A model generated the notes under the pieces. It searched no databases. It was not told where the DNA came from and saw nothing but the letters and a program-made list of their open reading frames with translations. DNA of 64,000 nucleotides from Diploptera punctata (lineage: Eukaryota > Arthropoda > Insecta > Blattodea > Blaberidae). Position 1 is the stretch's first letter, and each line of letters opens with the position of its first letter. Where the stretch lies: contig JASPKZ010007423.1 in the NCBI GenBank assembly GCA_030220185.1, positions 191,501-255,500 of the forward strand. The letters run 5' to 3'. Positions 1 to 9,004 of this stretch are shown here, one piece after another. The translations under genes were made by a program, and so were the position numbers.

Positions 1-63
1 CTCCCTGGTAACATAAAAAAGTTCAACTTTTGTTGGCCAGTGTAATTTAAACATGTAAAAAAT

Positions 64-379
64 AGTCCACGGCTGTGGTCTCGAGGTAGCGTGCTCACGC
101 AGCGGGTCCGGGTTCGATCCCCGGTCGGGACAGTTTTCTTGGTGAGGTTTTATCTTGGTTTTTCCTCACCTGTAAGACAAATGTCAGGAAACCTTTATGA
201 CCCAAACGGTCCCAGATTTCATGTGGCCAAAATCATCAACTTTATCATCATTATCATCCTTCACCGGTGTGGAAAGCAACGGGAAGCTACCACACCTACA
301 ATTCCCTAGTAAAACTGCAAAGCATAGCACAAAAATGCAGTGTAAGACCTGTGGTCGGACAGAATCGATTTATGGTATA
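64..379 (+). mobile_element. SINE-1 copy a (tRNA-derived SINE)
   Basis: A tRNA-like head lies at about 70-133, with an A-box-like stretch (GTGGTCTCGAGGTAGCGTGC) and a B box (GGTTCGATCCCC). The body follows (ACCTGTAAGACAAATGTCAG), then an interrupted ATC microsatellite (about 232-262), then a conserved tail starting GTGGAAAGCAACGGGAAGCT at about 269. The tail ends in a degenerate stem-loop at 349-362 (CTGTG/GTCG/GACAG, four pairs plus an inner mismatch). The same order occurs at 42306-42655, and parts of it at 42968, 49011, 49245 and 57988, so this is a dispersed family. Such heads carry internal RNA polymerase III promoters. SINEs encode no protein and borrow LINE machinery. No target-site duplication was found. 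Confidence 0.85.
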
Positions 380-847
380 AAAATAAGTAAATTTGTGTGC
401 AAATAACTGTAAAGTTATATATTCCGCTATGTTCTAATATATATATATATTTTTTTTGTGATATTAGCGACTATATAATTATATTAATTTAGGTTCAGGA
501 CCTATATCTAAAATATATCCATTATACCCTTTTACACAAATATTCTTCAGGATTGTTTGTTATTTATCATCGGTAGTATAAATATATTAACTAAACTTTT
601 CAATAAAATTGGTGAATTTTACGAGAAATAATATAATAACAATAGAAAGCTTGGACAAAGAAATAACACATTATTTTATAAAACATACATTTTAATTCTT
701 TATAATAAAAATGTATTATTACATATTTTGAATATTTTCGCTACATATTTATAGACTAATAAAACATAATAATCATGATTCTACTTATAATCATAAATTT
801 TGTTTTATAAAGTTCAATGTCTAATTTTTCTAAATATGTCCTCATTT
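380..847. other. AT-rich non-coding stretch
   Basis: Very AT-rich DNA with a short TA run near 439-451. I see no coding or structural signal. Confidence 0.6.
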
Positions 848-1345
848 TTACACGCTTTATATTAGCTTGAACTGTATGTATCTATGTAACGGAATCTTTC
901 AACGCGATTTTCACCCTCTTAAAATCATTGGATCGACTTGAAACTTTAAATACTTGTAAAGGACCAACGACAATATGATAATTTCATAATTTGTTTCTAA
1001 ACGCCTGGACAGAATCATCAGAAAATAAAAAAAAGTGTCTGTGTAATTATGTAACGGAATCTTTCAACATGATTTTTACCCACTTCGAATCATTGGATCG
1101 AATTGAAAGTTTGTATACTTGTAAAGGACCAATAACATTACAACAAGTTCATAAATGTTTCTATAATCCTGGCCAGAATCAGCGGAAAATCAAAATAATA
1201 AAATCCGGTATTATAGGTTACGGACTTATCAACTTCTTACTCAATCGTTGTAAGAGCTCAGTTGTTACAGCGGTGGACTGTAGTCGTACATAATTTCAGT
1301 AATCCATAGGTTGCTGGTTCAAGTGCGGCCCGGAGGATTTATTTA
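848..1345 (+). repeat. Dispersed repeat D1 with an internal duplication and a tRNA-like end
   Basis: A block beginning TGTAACGGAATCTTTCAAC and ending near ACTTGTAAAGGACCAA occurs twice in tandem orientation, at about 891-975 and 1051-1140. A tRNA-like part follows (AGCTCAGTTGTTACAGCGG near 1255, then a B-box-like GGTTGCTGGTTCAAGTGC near 1309). The block and the start of the tRNA-like part recur on the minus strand at 40365-40650. The segment is non-coding as far as I can see. It is either a SINE composite or part of a non-autonomous element. Confidence 0.6.
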
Positions 1346-1366
1346 GTAGAGTATTACTTTTAGAAT

Positions 1367-1575
1367 GGAAAATGAAAGATGGCCAAAAAATATATACCAA
1401 TGGTCACCCCCTGGAAGAAATAAACTTGGTAGACCAAGATAGAAATGGAAAACCTACGTCAGAACAATAATGGAGGATAGGAATTTGGAAGAGGGAGATT
1501 GGAATGATAGAGATAAATGGAAACTGAAGATGGCAAACCTAAAAGTGGGGGAAAGCCGAAGAAGAAGAAGAATTA
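1367..1575 (+). mobile_element. LINE-C 3' tail (RTE-like RT C-terminus), 5'-truncated
   Basis: Plus-strand translation gives a basic RT C-terminal tail: MENERWPKNIYQWSPPGR, then NKLGRPR, a stop, KWKTYVRTIMEDRNLEEG and DWNDRDKWKLKMANLKVG, ending in a GAA repeat (about 1560-1575). This matches the minus-strand copy at 33945-34690 (WSPLGGNKRGRPRRKWKTYV). The Gly-Arg-Pro-Arg motif followed by a tryptophan-rich stretch is typical of the end of RTE/BovB-like LINE ORFs. Only the last ~70 codons remain and one stop interrupts them, so it is a dead insertion. Confidence 0.7.
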
Positions 1576-1659
1576 CTTTTAGCTCATACTACAATAGTAT
1601 CGAATTTAAAAATATTTACATTTTTATCTTATTCTGTTCATATTAAAACTAAAAAAATA

Positions 1660-2139
1660 AAAATAAATAATAGTTCAAAAAACTAAAACAACACCCTTTA
1701 TTAGAAAACCGAAGTAAAAAAAAAGAAAAATAATTTTAATTTCCAACACGCTTGGCACAAAATTAAAGTGGCCAACAAAAAAGTCATCTCCAGCACATCT
1801 AGAATAATACTGGAGTTATCAACAAAAAATAATTTGACAATCAAAAGCGTGGGGTGTTCTACATCAATTAATATAGTTGATAATAAACAGATATTGGTAA
1901 AATTAAAGTCTCTAAGAAGAAAATGTAAAAACCATAAAAAGCACCCCACGCTTTTGATGGTAAAATTATTTTTTTTGTAGATAACTCTAGTTTTATTGTA
2001 GATGAACTGGGAATGATTTTTGTTGACCATTTTAATTTTAGGGGCCAAGCGTGTTGGAAATTAAAATTATTATTCATTTTTCAGTTCGGTTTTCTAATAA
2101 AGCGTGTTGTTTTAGTTTTTTTAAACTATTCTTTATTTA
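1660..2139. repeat. Foldback (long inverted-repeat) element
   Basis: Two arms of about 200 bp (1660-1858 and 1941-2139) are inverted copies of each other around a spacer of about 82 bp. Shared blocks include CTAAAACAACAC, TTATTAGAAAACCGAA, TTTCCAACACGCTTGG and AAAAGCGTGGGGTG. The similarity makes both strands carry related reading frames (1768-1980 plus and 1701-2048 minus), which I read as a by-product of the palindrome and not as genes. The structure fits a foldback MITE or an inverted duplication. No terminal target duplication was found. Confidence 0.8.
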
Positions 2140-3535
2140 TGTATTCAGCAGTCTTTTGAAGACAAAACGAAAATGTCATTATATCGTTAGTTAAAATATA
2201 AATTACATTATTAGACTTGTTAATAAAAATAAATAACATGAAGTAACATTTCAAAATTATTCCAACTCTGTAATCTAAGTAAGTGTAAACAACATCTTTA
2301 CTGTGTACTGTTATGTTCTAGTGTTTACTGGATCATTATAGAAGATAATTATACGTGCAACACATTGTGGTAAACACTAGCAGGACTTTAAAGAAATAAT
2401 TGGTAGCCTATTTTTTATCTTCGCCGATTTAGATAGTATTCCAAACGAAGTGCATGAAGGAAATATGGTAAAATGATTCATTCGCATCTGCTGAAATATC
2501 GTCAATTTGCAGCACTTCAAATCTCTAAACCTTAAAATGGTTATGCAATATCCCTAAAATGATGACAGATAAACGTAGTTTCTTACAATTTTACTCTGGT
2601 TAAGAATAATGTATGCATTATAGTAGAACAATATTTAGAAGATAGTAAAATATGTCGTTCTTAATATTACAGATTTTATCTTTAACATAAATCGAGATTA
2701 TTGGAAAAATAAATCGTTACAACTTTTATTGCACAACACACTGTATTCAGTGTCACAGTAACTTTGCAGATTTATATAATTTAACGCCCTGACATTAGAA
2801 GTAAAGTCAACTTCCCATTATAATTCGCCATCAGATTAAATTAGAGTTTTTTTAAAGCAGAACTTAGTTTCGTAAGGTCCTAATTCATGACACTGTCCAT
2901 ATCACAACACAAAATTAACCATGTGATGGGCGTAGATGTTCCGCTAGGAGGTCATGACCAGTTAAGATTTGATATGCGGCAACTAATTTTTTTCCTTTTG
3001 ACATTTTTGGTACAAGAAGCCGTGTTCAATTTTTTCTTTCAAGCTGATGTTTCTATAGCGTTGTACGTACATTTTTAGATTTGCATTTCTATTGACAGGA
3101 CTTTCAACGAGTTGATGTCGTTGTATGATATATTGGGGGCCGTCTTTGGCTGATGTGTACGTTATTTCATTACCTTGTATTCCACAACGGGGAGGAATAC
3201 ATTGAAGTTTAATTATTTTCTAGATATTTTGGAATTCTGTGAATAAGGCTTGAATGTTTGATACATGAAAACATGAGGGATGTTTATGTGTCAAAGACTG
3301 TATTTTTGATTTTTTAAACACAGTAAAATACTTTTTTTTTTACTTTCTTGCCTGTCTTACAGTTGATGAAGGGTAACATTTATGGCTTTTAAATTTTCCT
3401 ACCGGGTTGATGCAGTAAGTTCCAATGGTATGAAAGGAGAGTTCTGTGGCTTATACATCGACTCCAACATCACCTCCAACAGCTAGGTGAGATCCAATAT
3501 GTGTATATTTAATTATATCATATTCTTCTTCTTCT
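2140..3535. other. Non-coding stretch
   Basis: AT-rich sequence without a recognisable element. The small frame at 2887-3078 has no family resemblance that I can name. Confidence 0.5.
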
Positions 3536-3650
3536 TACGAACACGTTAACGGTCCAAGCTTATAATGGTTTCAGCGAAGGATTCTCGATCTATCTTTTCT
3601 AGGACATCCCAAAGATCTCTTCCCTTGATGATAGTATTGCAGCATGTCAT
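3536..3650 (-). mobile_element. Probable LINE tail fragment
   Basis: The minus strand reads GKRSLGCPRKDRSRILR, close to the Gly-rich/basic tail of RTE-like LINE ORFs, and it ends in a GAA/AAG repeat (3530-3538 on the plus strand as TTCTTCTTC). The other LINE-C-type tails in this window end the same way. It is short and frame-shifted. Confidence 0.4.
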
Positions 3651-3652
<2 letters not shown>

Positions 3653-3698
<46 letters not shown>

Positions 3699-3705
3699 TA
3701 TATAG
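3653..3705. repeat. TA/CA microsatellite
   Basis: An uninterrupted TA run passes into CA repeats and back to TA. Confidence 0.95.
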
Positions 3706-4436
3706 CCATTTATCTTTAGGAAACAATATATTAACAGTTCTCAGTACCGTTGTTTCAGTTTCATGTTTCCTAACATTTTCTGCCAATATTAGCCTATAAC
3801 AGTCATAGAGCGATATATTTCGTTCCTTTGCGGGACCTACAAAACGCAACAAACACGCCAATCCACAGATGATTTTCAAATATATTAAAGTTAGTGACTG
3901 TACTACTAGCAGTTAAAATCTGTTTGAACAAATAAAAAGTAAACACTGTACCATCTCATGTTTATACATTAATAACTTGTTAAAACAAACAAATGCTTTT
4001 ATTTCTTCATTTTAATTTTCAATAAACATATAATGAAAGTGATATCACACAGCAAATAAGGATTTAATCTCTGAACTGAAAGAACACAGTTATTTCAAAC
4101 TAATAGAGTTGAAGTTAAAAATATGATCTGTAAGATTTAAGAATTTGAAAATACGCTCAAAATAAGATTAATGGAAAATGTATCTACATTATTTCCTCTC
4201 ATCACAAACTTCTGTAAATATTATACAACATATGAAGTAAGGGTTTATAAAACAAACACATTAACACCTCTATGTGCACTTAGCAAAAAAAAAAAAAAAA
4301 TACTGAGCGGACTCTTGATCTCGAACATTTCAAGTTTTAACGCGCGATTCACACGAGTAAACTAATTACACAGTAGAGCTAAAACACGTTCCCCTTCCTC
4401 CACTGCAGAGCATTATTTAAAGTATAGCAAGTCAAC
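3706..4436. other. Non-coding stretch
   Basis: AT-rich, with an A-run near 4285-4300. Nothing recognisable. Confidence 0.5.
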
Positions 4437-4437
4437 G

Positions 4438-4512
4438 AACTGTTAGCTCAGTGTCTTATAACTTGCTTCGTATACAAGACATCACAGGTTGGGTTCCCGA
4501 TTACGTTACTTT
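4438..4512 (+). mobile_element. Possible decayed tRNA-derived SINE head
   Basis: There is an A-box-like TTAGCTCAGTG near 4443, a CTTGC...ACAAG stem in the anticodon-arm position near 4463-4479, and a B-box-like GGTTGGGTTCCCGA near 4488. No acceptor-stem pairing can be drawn, so it is not a functional tRNA. Confidence 0.35.
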
Positions 4513-4589
4513 TCTTTAAATTGCTACAATGCTTTCTATTATATTCTACCTGTTCATTCTTAAAGAAAAACGAACTAACTATTTGGAAG

Positions 4590-4598
4590 TACTATTAC

Positions 4599-4653
<55 letters not shown>
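4590..4653. repeat. ATT microsatellite
   Basis: About 20 copies of ATT. A poly-tyrosine reading frame across it (4521-4790) is an artefact of the repeat. Confidence 0.95.
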
Positions 4654-4655
<2 letters not shown>

Positions 4656-5746
4656 TTATCATTGTCGCATATTATGGCTAATATTAGGCTGCATCTGACC
4701 TATATGAAAGAAATATTGAATTTGAAGGGTAAAACGTTTTCCTCACTACTACGTAATAAATACATACAAAAATACATTAATCTATATTAACATTAATTAC
4801 ATTCATTTATAGCTTTATTATTAAAACGTGGTACTGCATAGACAAATTTATATCGTTAGCTAAATAGTGTCATAGAGTTTACCTAATATAGTGCAAAGTG
4901 GCTGTAGATTACGTGGCTGGAATTAAATGTTATAGGATGATTTTTGTGGAAATACCAAAAAACAACAAAAAATCATTGTCGAGGGATTTGAAGCCTGGCT
5001 CTGATATAATTTAATATTCCAGTAATAGTGTTAACGACTTACGCTACTCGCACGTCGAATACTAGTATTCTAAATCCTGGTTGTCTTGTTTAGTTTTACA
5101 CAATGCACAAGAGTTAACTTTATTCGAAATGTCGTAATTTGAGTAATATTGTATACGTCGAATACTCGTAAATGTATAGAAACATGTCTCCTTCATTGAT
5201 CTTTAACTATTTATGGCAATTAAAACCTAACACAACGTATTTGAAACATTTAACAATGCGTTACCTCTTGAAACACAGCTCTAAGCTCTTCGAGCATGCG
5301 CACTGGGTCATAACAGCAGAAATTCTGCGTTTCGTAGTTGCACATTCCTTTTCTTTTTCTTTTTCTATGTGTACACTTTTTTCTGGACATTATGTAAGTC
5401 TTCTTATTTTAAACACAATTTTTTTAGTAAAAATATTATATTTTCTTAGAATTTTCATACACCTGATATATTAAGAAAAACTACTAAGAATGTTTCTTAT
5501 TGTAGGGATGGCGAGACAAACGAAGATCACTGCAGAGTGACCCACAATATAGAAGTCATTATTTGGCTTACAAATTTCTCTACATGCGTAAAATAACAAA
5601 TTATAAGTGTATACGAATATCTGACTCTGCATAATTGATGCGAGGACTTTTAATTAGTTGTTAGGTGCACAATATTAGTAACTGATTTAACAAACAATTT
5701 ATTTGCGGGATACTACGGTAATATAAAACCCCCAAAAAATAAACCT
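4654..5746. other. Non-coding stretch
   Basis: Nothing recognisable. The frame at 5172-5474 has no familiar motif. Confidence 0.5.
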
Positions 5747-5936
5747 AATATATAAAAATCGATGTTTGTTTGTTTCTTTGTTTGTTCGTATTCTATGCGC
5801 GGTTATACCGTTCCTCCGATTTTGACGGGGTTTTTTGCATAATGTTCAGGCGATTCCAGGGATGAACATAGGCTATAAGAAAGTTGTGATATACATACTG
5901 GTTGCGAGTAATCCAAGGTGAACAAACAATGCTTAG
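5747..5936 (+). repeat. Dispersed repeat with GTTTGTTTGTTCGTAT-type head
   Basis: The block starts TATAAAAATCGATGTTTG, runs through GTTTGTTTCTTTGTTTG, then CCGATTTTGACGGGG and GATGAACATAGGCTATAAG. Sequences of this shape are dispersed in many invertebrate genomes, but I cannot assign the family. It lies just upstream of the LINE-F fragment and ends near its start, so it may mark the target or an older insertion. Confidence 0.4.
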
Positions 5937-5942
5937 AGCAAT

Positions 5943-6506
5943 TTGTTACACCACCAAATTAAAAACATAGATGTTAAATTTTGGGCAGACGAGGTTAGGA
6001 GAGAACTCCAAAAGATTGGGATGGGCTGGATATGGGGAAAAGGGACTGAAAATCGCAAGAACGTGTGGAGAAAAATAAGGAGGAGGTACTTAGGTGTAAA
6101 CCAACAAGATACCTTCGCCGAATGTACAGGAAAACGCTCACTGTGTTTACAAAGAGACCTAAAACACGTCTGGGGAAAAGAATCGTATATACTCAACCTA
6201 GGATTTAAGGAGAGATCAGGGCTTGCTTGGTTTAGGCTAGGGGTATGGAAATTTCTAAAAATCAGCGACGATCACGATATGCGAATATGTCCAATGTGCG
6301 GGAACTTTGAAGATGAGATACATATATTAGGAAAATGTAATGATTTAGAATATTGGAGACGTCAGTTATTACCGGAAAGATTTCTAAATTCAAATCGGGA
6401 ATGATTGGCATGCTACGAGTTATTGGTAAATCCAGAAAATTGGATAAACCTCGGTAAATTTCTGGACAAAACGCGAAAAATAAGGACAACACTCATTCAT
6501 GAATAA
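5943..6506 (+). pseudogene. LINE-F reverse transcriptase C-terminal domain (truncated)
   Basis: This is the C-terminal part of a non-LTR retrotransposon ORF2. The frame has no ATG and is open from 5943, as expected for a 5'-truncated copy. The key sign is the zinc-binding motif CPMCGNFEDEIHILGKC (Cys-x2-Cys-x8-His-x3-Cys), found near the end of many I-, R1- and Jockey-type ORF2 proteins. A TGA at 6402-6404 interrupts the frame, but the same frame resumes with YELLVNPENWINLGKFLDK and ends at a TAA at 6504-6506, which I take as the true end. The catalytic RT part is absent. Clade assignment is open because only the tail is present. Confidence 0.75.
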
Positions 6507-7022
6507 ATATATGTTATCAAAATGCAATACCATTAATTATTAACAATTATATATAAATTAATTAGTGTATAAAGCTGTTGTGTTGTTATTTAATTGAAAT
6601 ATTAATGTGTTTTCTTTATGTAATTGTAATGTTAATGTTTTTTTTTAGTGTATAATGCTATTGTGTTATTACTTAATTGTAATATTATTGTGTTTTCTTT
6701 ATGTAATTGTAATGTTATTGCTATTGTGTTATTACTTAATTGTAATATTATTGTGTTTTCTTTATGTAATTGTAATGTTAATGTTTTTAGTGTATAATGC
6801 TATTGTGTTATTATTTAATTGTAATATTTTTATTGTGTTTTCTTTATGTAATTGTAATGTTATTGCTGTTTTTGTTTATTTTCCTTTACACTAGTACCAA
6901 TTATTACTTTATTGTAACGGACTGTCAACAGCACGTACGGCTTACTGCCCGTGCGACCCATATTTGTAAATAATATTGTAAATATCTTACTTTTTGTCTA
7001 ATAAAGTCCTACTACTACTACA
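6507..7022 (+). mobile_element. LINE-F 3' UTR with AATAAA signal and CTA-repeat end
   Basis: The sequence follows the RT tail directly. It holds the tandem block at 6577-6870, a GC-richer stretch (GTACGGCTTACTGCCCGTGC near 6935), then TGTCTAATAAAGTCC and a CTACTACTACTAC end. A polyadenylation-like AATAAA followed by a short terminal trinucleotide repeat is a usual LINE 3' end. Confidence 0.65.
6577..6870 (+). repeat. Tandem repeat, ~63 bp, about four units
   Basis: Units share AATATTATTGTGTTTTCTTT and ATGTAATTGTAATGTTA. Two are separated by an extra GTTTTTAGTGTATAATGC insert. The whole array lies inside the LINE-F 3' UTR. Confidence 0.85.
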
Positions 7023-7343
7023 ACCCCTTCACCCCTAAAAATCACCCTCTTTAGTGAAAAACGTGAAATAAAGTCCCTATTTTGACGATTAAATGGCTTA
7101 TGCTGCCTAAACCATAACATATAATAAATTAATGTACGCAGAATTGAACATCTAAAAAAACTCTGCAAAAGAGTCCCCGGCAGCATATGATTATTTTCTA
7201 CGGATAACTCACAATAACCATTTTTGTCTTTCATTGATGACAAGAAAACTCGGGATAAGCACATTCCCGGGCAAGTATAACAACGCACGGCTGGTGGTAA
7301 AAACACATTAACATTTATTTAGGAGTAGCAGGACACTTCGGGT

Positions 7344-8545
7344 ATTACTTACTTACTCACTGGCACCATCGAACCCGTAGGTTCATGGCCGCGCGGACAT
7401 AAGCTCTTCATACATCTCTATCCTGAGCTAATGCTTTCCAATCATTCCCTGTATAATCTACTTCCCTCAAATTATAGTTAATGTTATTCTTCCACCTCAT
7501 TCTTGGTCTACCAACTGGATGTTTTCCTTCTGGCTTTCCTACAAGAAGTTTCCATGCACGTCTTTCATTCCCCATACGTGCAACATGTCCTGCCCAACGC
7601 AGTCTACGAGACTTAACTGTTCTTATTATATCTGGCTTCCTATAAAGACCATGTAGTTCATTGTTATGTAGTCTTCTCCATTAACCTGTCTCTTCATCTC
7701 TCTTTGGTCCAAAAATTTTCCTAAGTACTTTATTCTCAAATACTTGCAATCTCCTTTCCTCCCTTAAAGTAAGAGTCTACGTTTCGCACTCATATAATAT
7801 AACTGGCAGAATAATAATTTTATATATTTTCAGTTAAATGTTTTTTGAAAGGGGTTGGGACATCAAGAGTCTGTGCAATGCATAATAGCACGCATTTCCA
7901 GAATTGAGCCATTGTTTAATTTCTTTGTGCATCTCATTCCTACTTGTGATTATTGTTCCTAGGTATTTGAATTCAGCCACTTCCTCAAAATTCCCTCATT
8001 TGTCATTAGCTGTACATTTCCATTACATAATGAATTTCTGCGTGTGACCATATATTTAGTTTTATTGATATTAACTTCCAGTCCTAATTTTTTTAGTGTT
8101 ACTCAATATTGTGTGCTTGTTGTCCTTTAGTATCTCCTCGCTATCGGCCAACAATACTACATCATCAGCATAAACTAACAGCTTATTAATACCATTGAGT
8201 TGTAAGCCTTCCTCATTTTCTAAATATTTAATGGCATGCTCTAGTACAAAATTAAACAGTAGAGGAGATAGTGCATCTCCTTACTTCAACCCATTCTGGA
8301 TTTCAAAAGTGTCCGAAAACTGTTTGCCTACACGCACCCTACTCTTTGTGCCATTTAGACACATTCGTATAAGTCTAACTAACTTTTTAGGAATTCCGAA
8401 CTCCAGCAGGATACTATATAACTTCTCCCTCTTAATTGAATCATATGCTTTTTTGAAGTCAACATATAGTTGATGTGCAGTACCATTATATTCCCATTTC
8501 TTTTCTAAAATCTATCTTATACTAAAAATCTGATCTGTAGTGACC
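7344..8545 (-). pseudogene. LINE-B copy: endonuclease-reverse transcriptase, 3' 1.2 kb
   Basis: The minus strand encodes the RT domain of a common insect non-LTR element. Recognisable pieces run from the 5' side: EKKWEYNGTAHQLYVDFKKA (palm motif with the first Asp), GDALSPLLFNFVLEHAI, LLVYADDVVLLADSEEIL (the catalytic YADD box), LEVNINKTKYMV, TLTLREERRLQVFENKVLRK, IFGPKRD, WAGHVARMGNERRAWKLLVG and GRPRMRWKNN, and the end RAYVRAAMNLRVR. Several stops and shifts break it. The 3' end is a GTGAGTTAGTTA-type tail. The endonuclease half is missing (5' truncation). At least ten shorter LINE-B tails lie elsewhere in this window, making it the commonest LINE here. Confidence 0.9.
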
Positions 8546-8547
8546 GT

Positions 8548-8642
8548 AGGAACAAAACGTCCAGTGCTCTGACCGGGAATCCAACTCGAGACCTCATGAA
8601 CTGTAGTCAGACCCTCTGAGCACAAATCAATAGGGCTGGTCA
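8548..8642 (-). mobile_element. Possible tRNA-derived SINE head
   Basis: The minus strand shows GTGCTCAGAGGGTCTGAC (A-box-like) and CGAGTTGGATTCCCGGTC (B-box-like). It abuts the 5'-truncated end of the LINE-B copy. No second copy was found in the window. Confidence 0.35.
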
Positions 8643-8994
8643 CTATAATACAGAATTGTACAATTACACAGAACACGCATTTTCTAATAATGTTTTGACT
8701 GTAAAGGTTTGTATTCAACAATATTTCATTTATCATGAGAGATCTACCTTTAACAATCTATACTACTTCCGAGCTAAGTTCCAGTTGTGATGTAAACAAA
8801 GCAGATGTATGACTGCATTTTCATTGGTCGAATTACGATTTTACATTTGAGTTAGCAAGAAAATATAGTTGCCTCTCTAACAATTTAAATAAAGAAAATA
8901 ATAATATATAATATCTAACACATGTCTATGTATGTTATATAGGAGTTTCTTAAATTACATAATTATAATTTTAATAGGTAAAATATGCATTGTT

Positions 8995-9004
8995 TTATTC
9001 CCAT
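8995..9004 (+). repeat. Target-site duplication of LINE-A, left copy
   Basis: TTATTCCCAT, repeated exactly at 10894-10903 on the far side of the LINE. Confidence 0.85.

Noticed and set aside
64..133. Functional tRNA gene
   Set aside because: Only the A and B boxes are tRNA-like. The acceptor and anticodon stems do not pair and the sequence recurs as a SINE head.
1701..2048. Pair of overlapping frames on both strands as a possible small gene
   Set aside because: Both arise from the inverted repeat at 1660-2139. No family resemblance.
4521..4790. Open frame with a long tyrosine run
   Set aside because: It is the translation of the ATT microsatellite. The flanks carry no motif.
6577..6870. 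CRISPR array
   Set aside because: The units are contiguous tandem repeats without unique spacers, inside a eukaryotic LINE.
6655..6894. Hydrophobic 79-codon frame that looks like a membrane protein
   Set aside because: It repeats with the 63-bp tandem units in the LINE-F 3' UTR. The Leu/Val/Ile richness comes from the AT-rich repeat.
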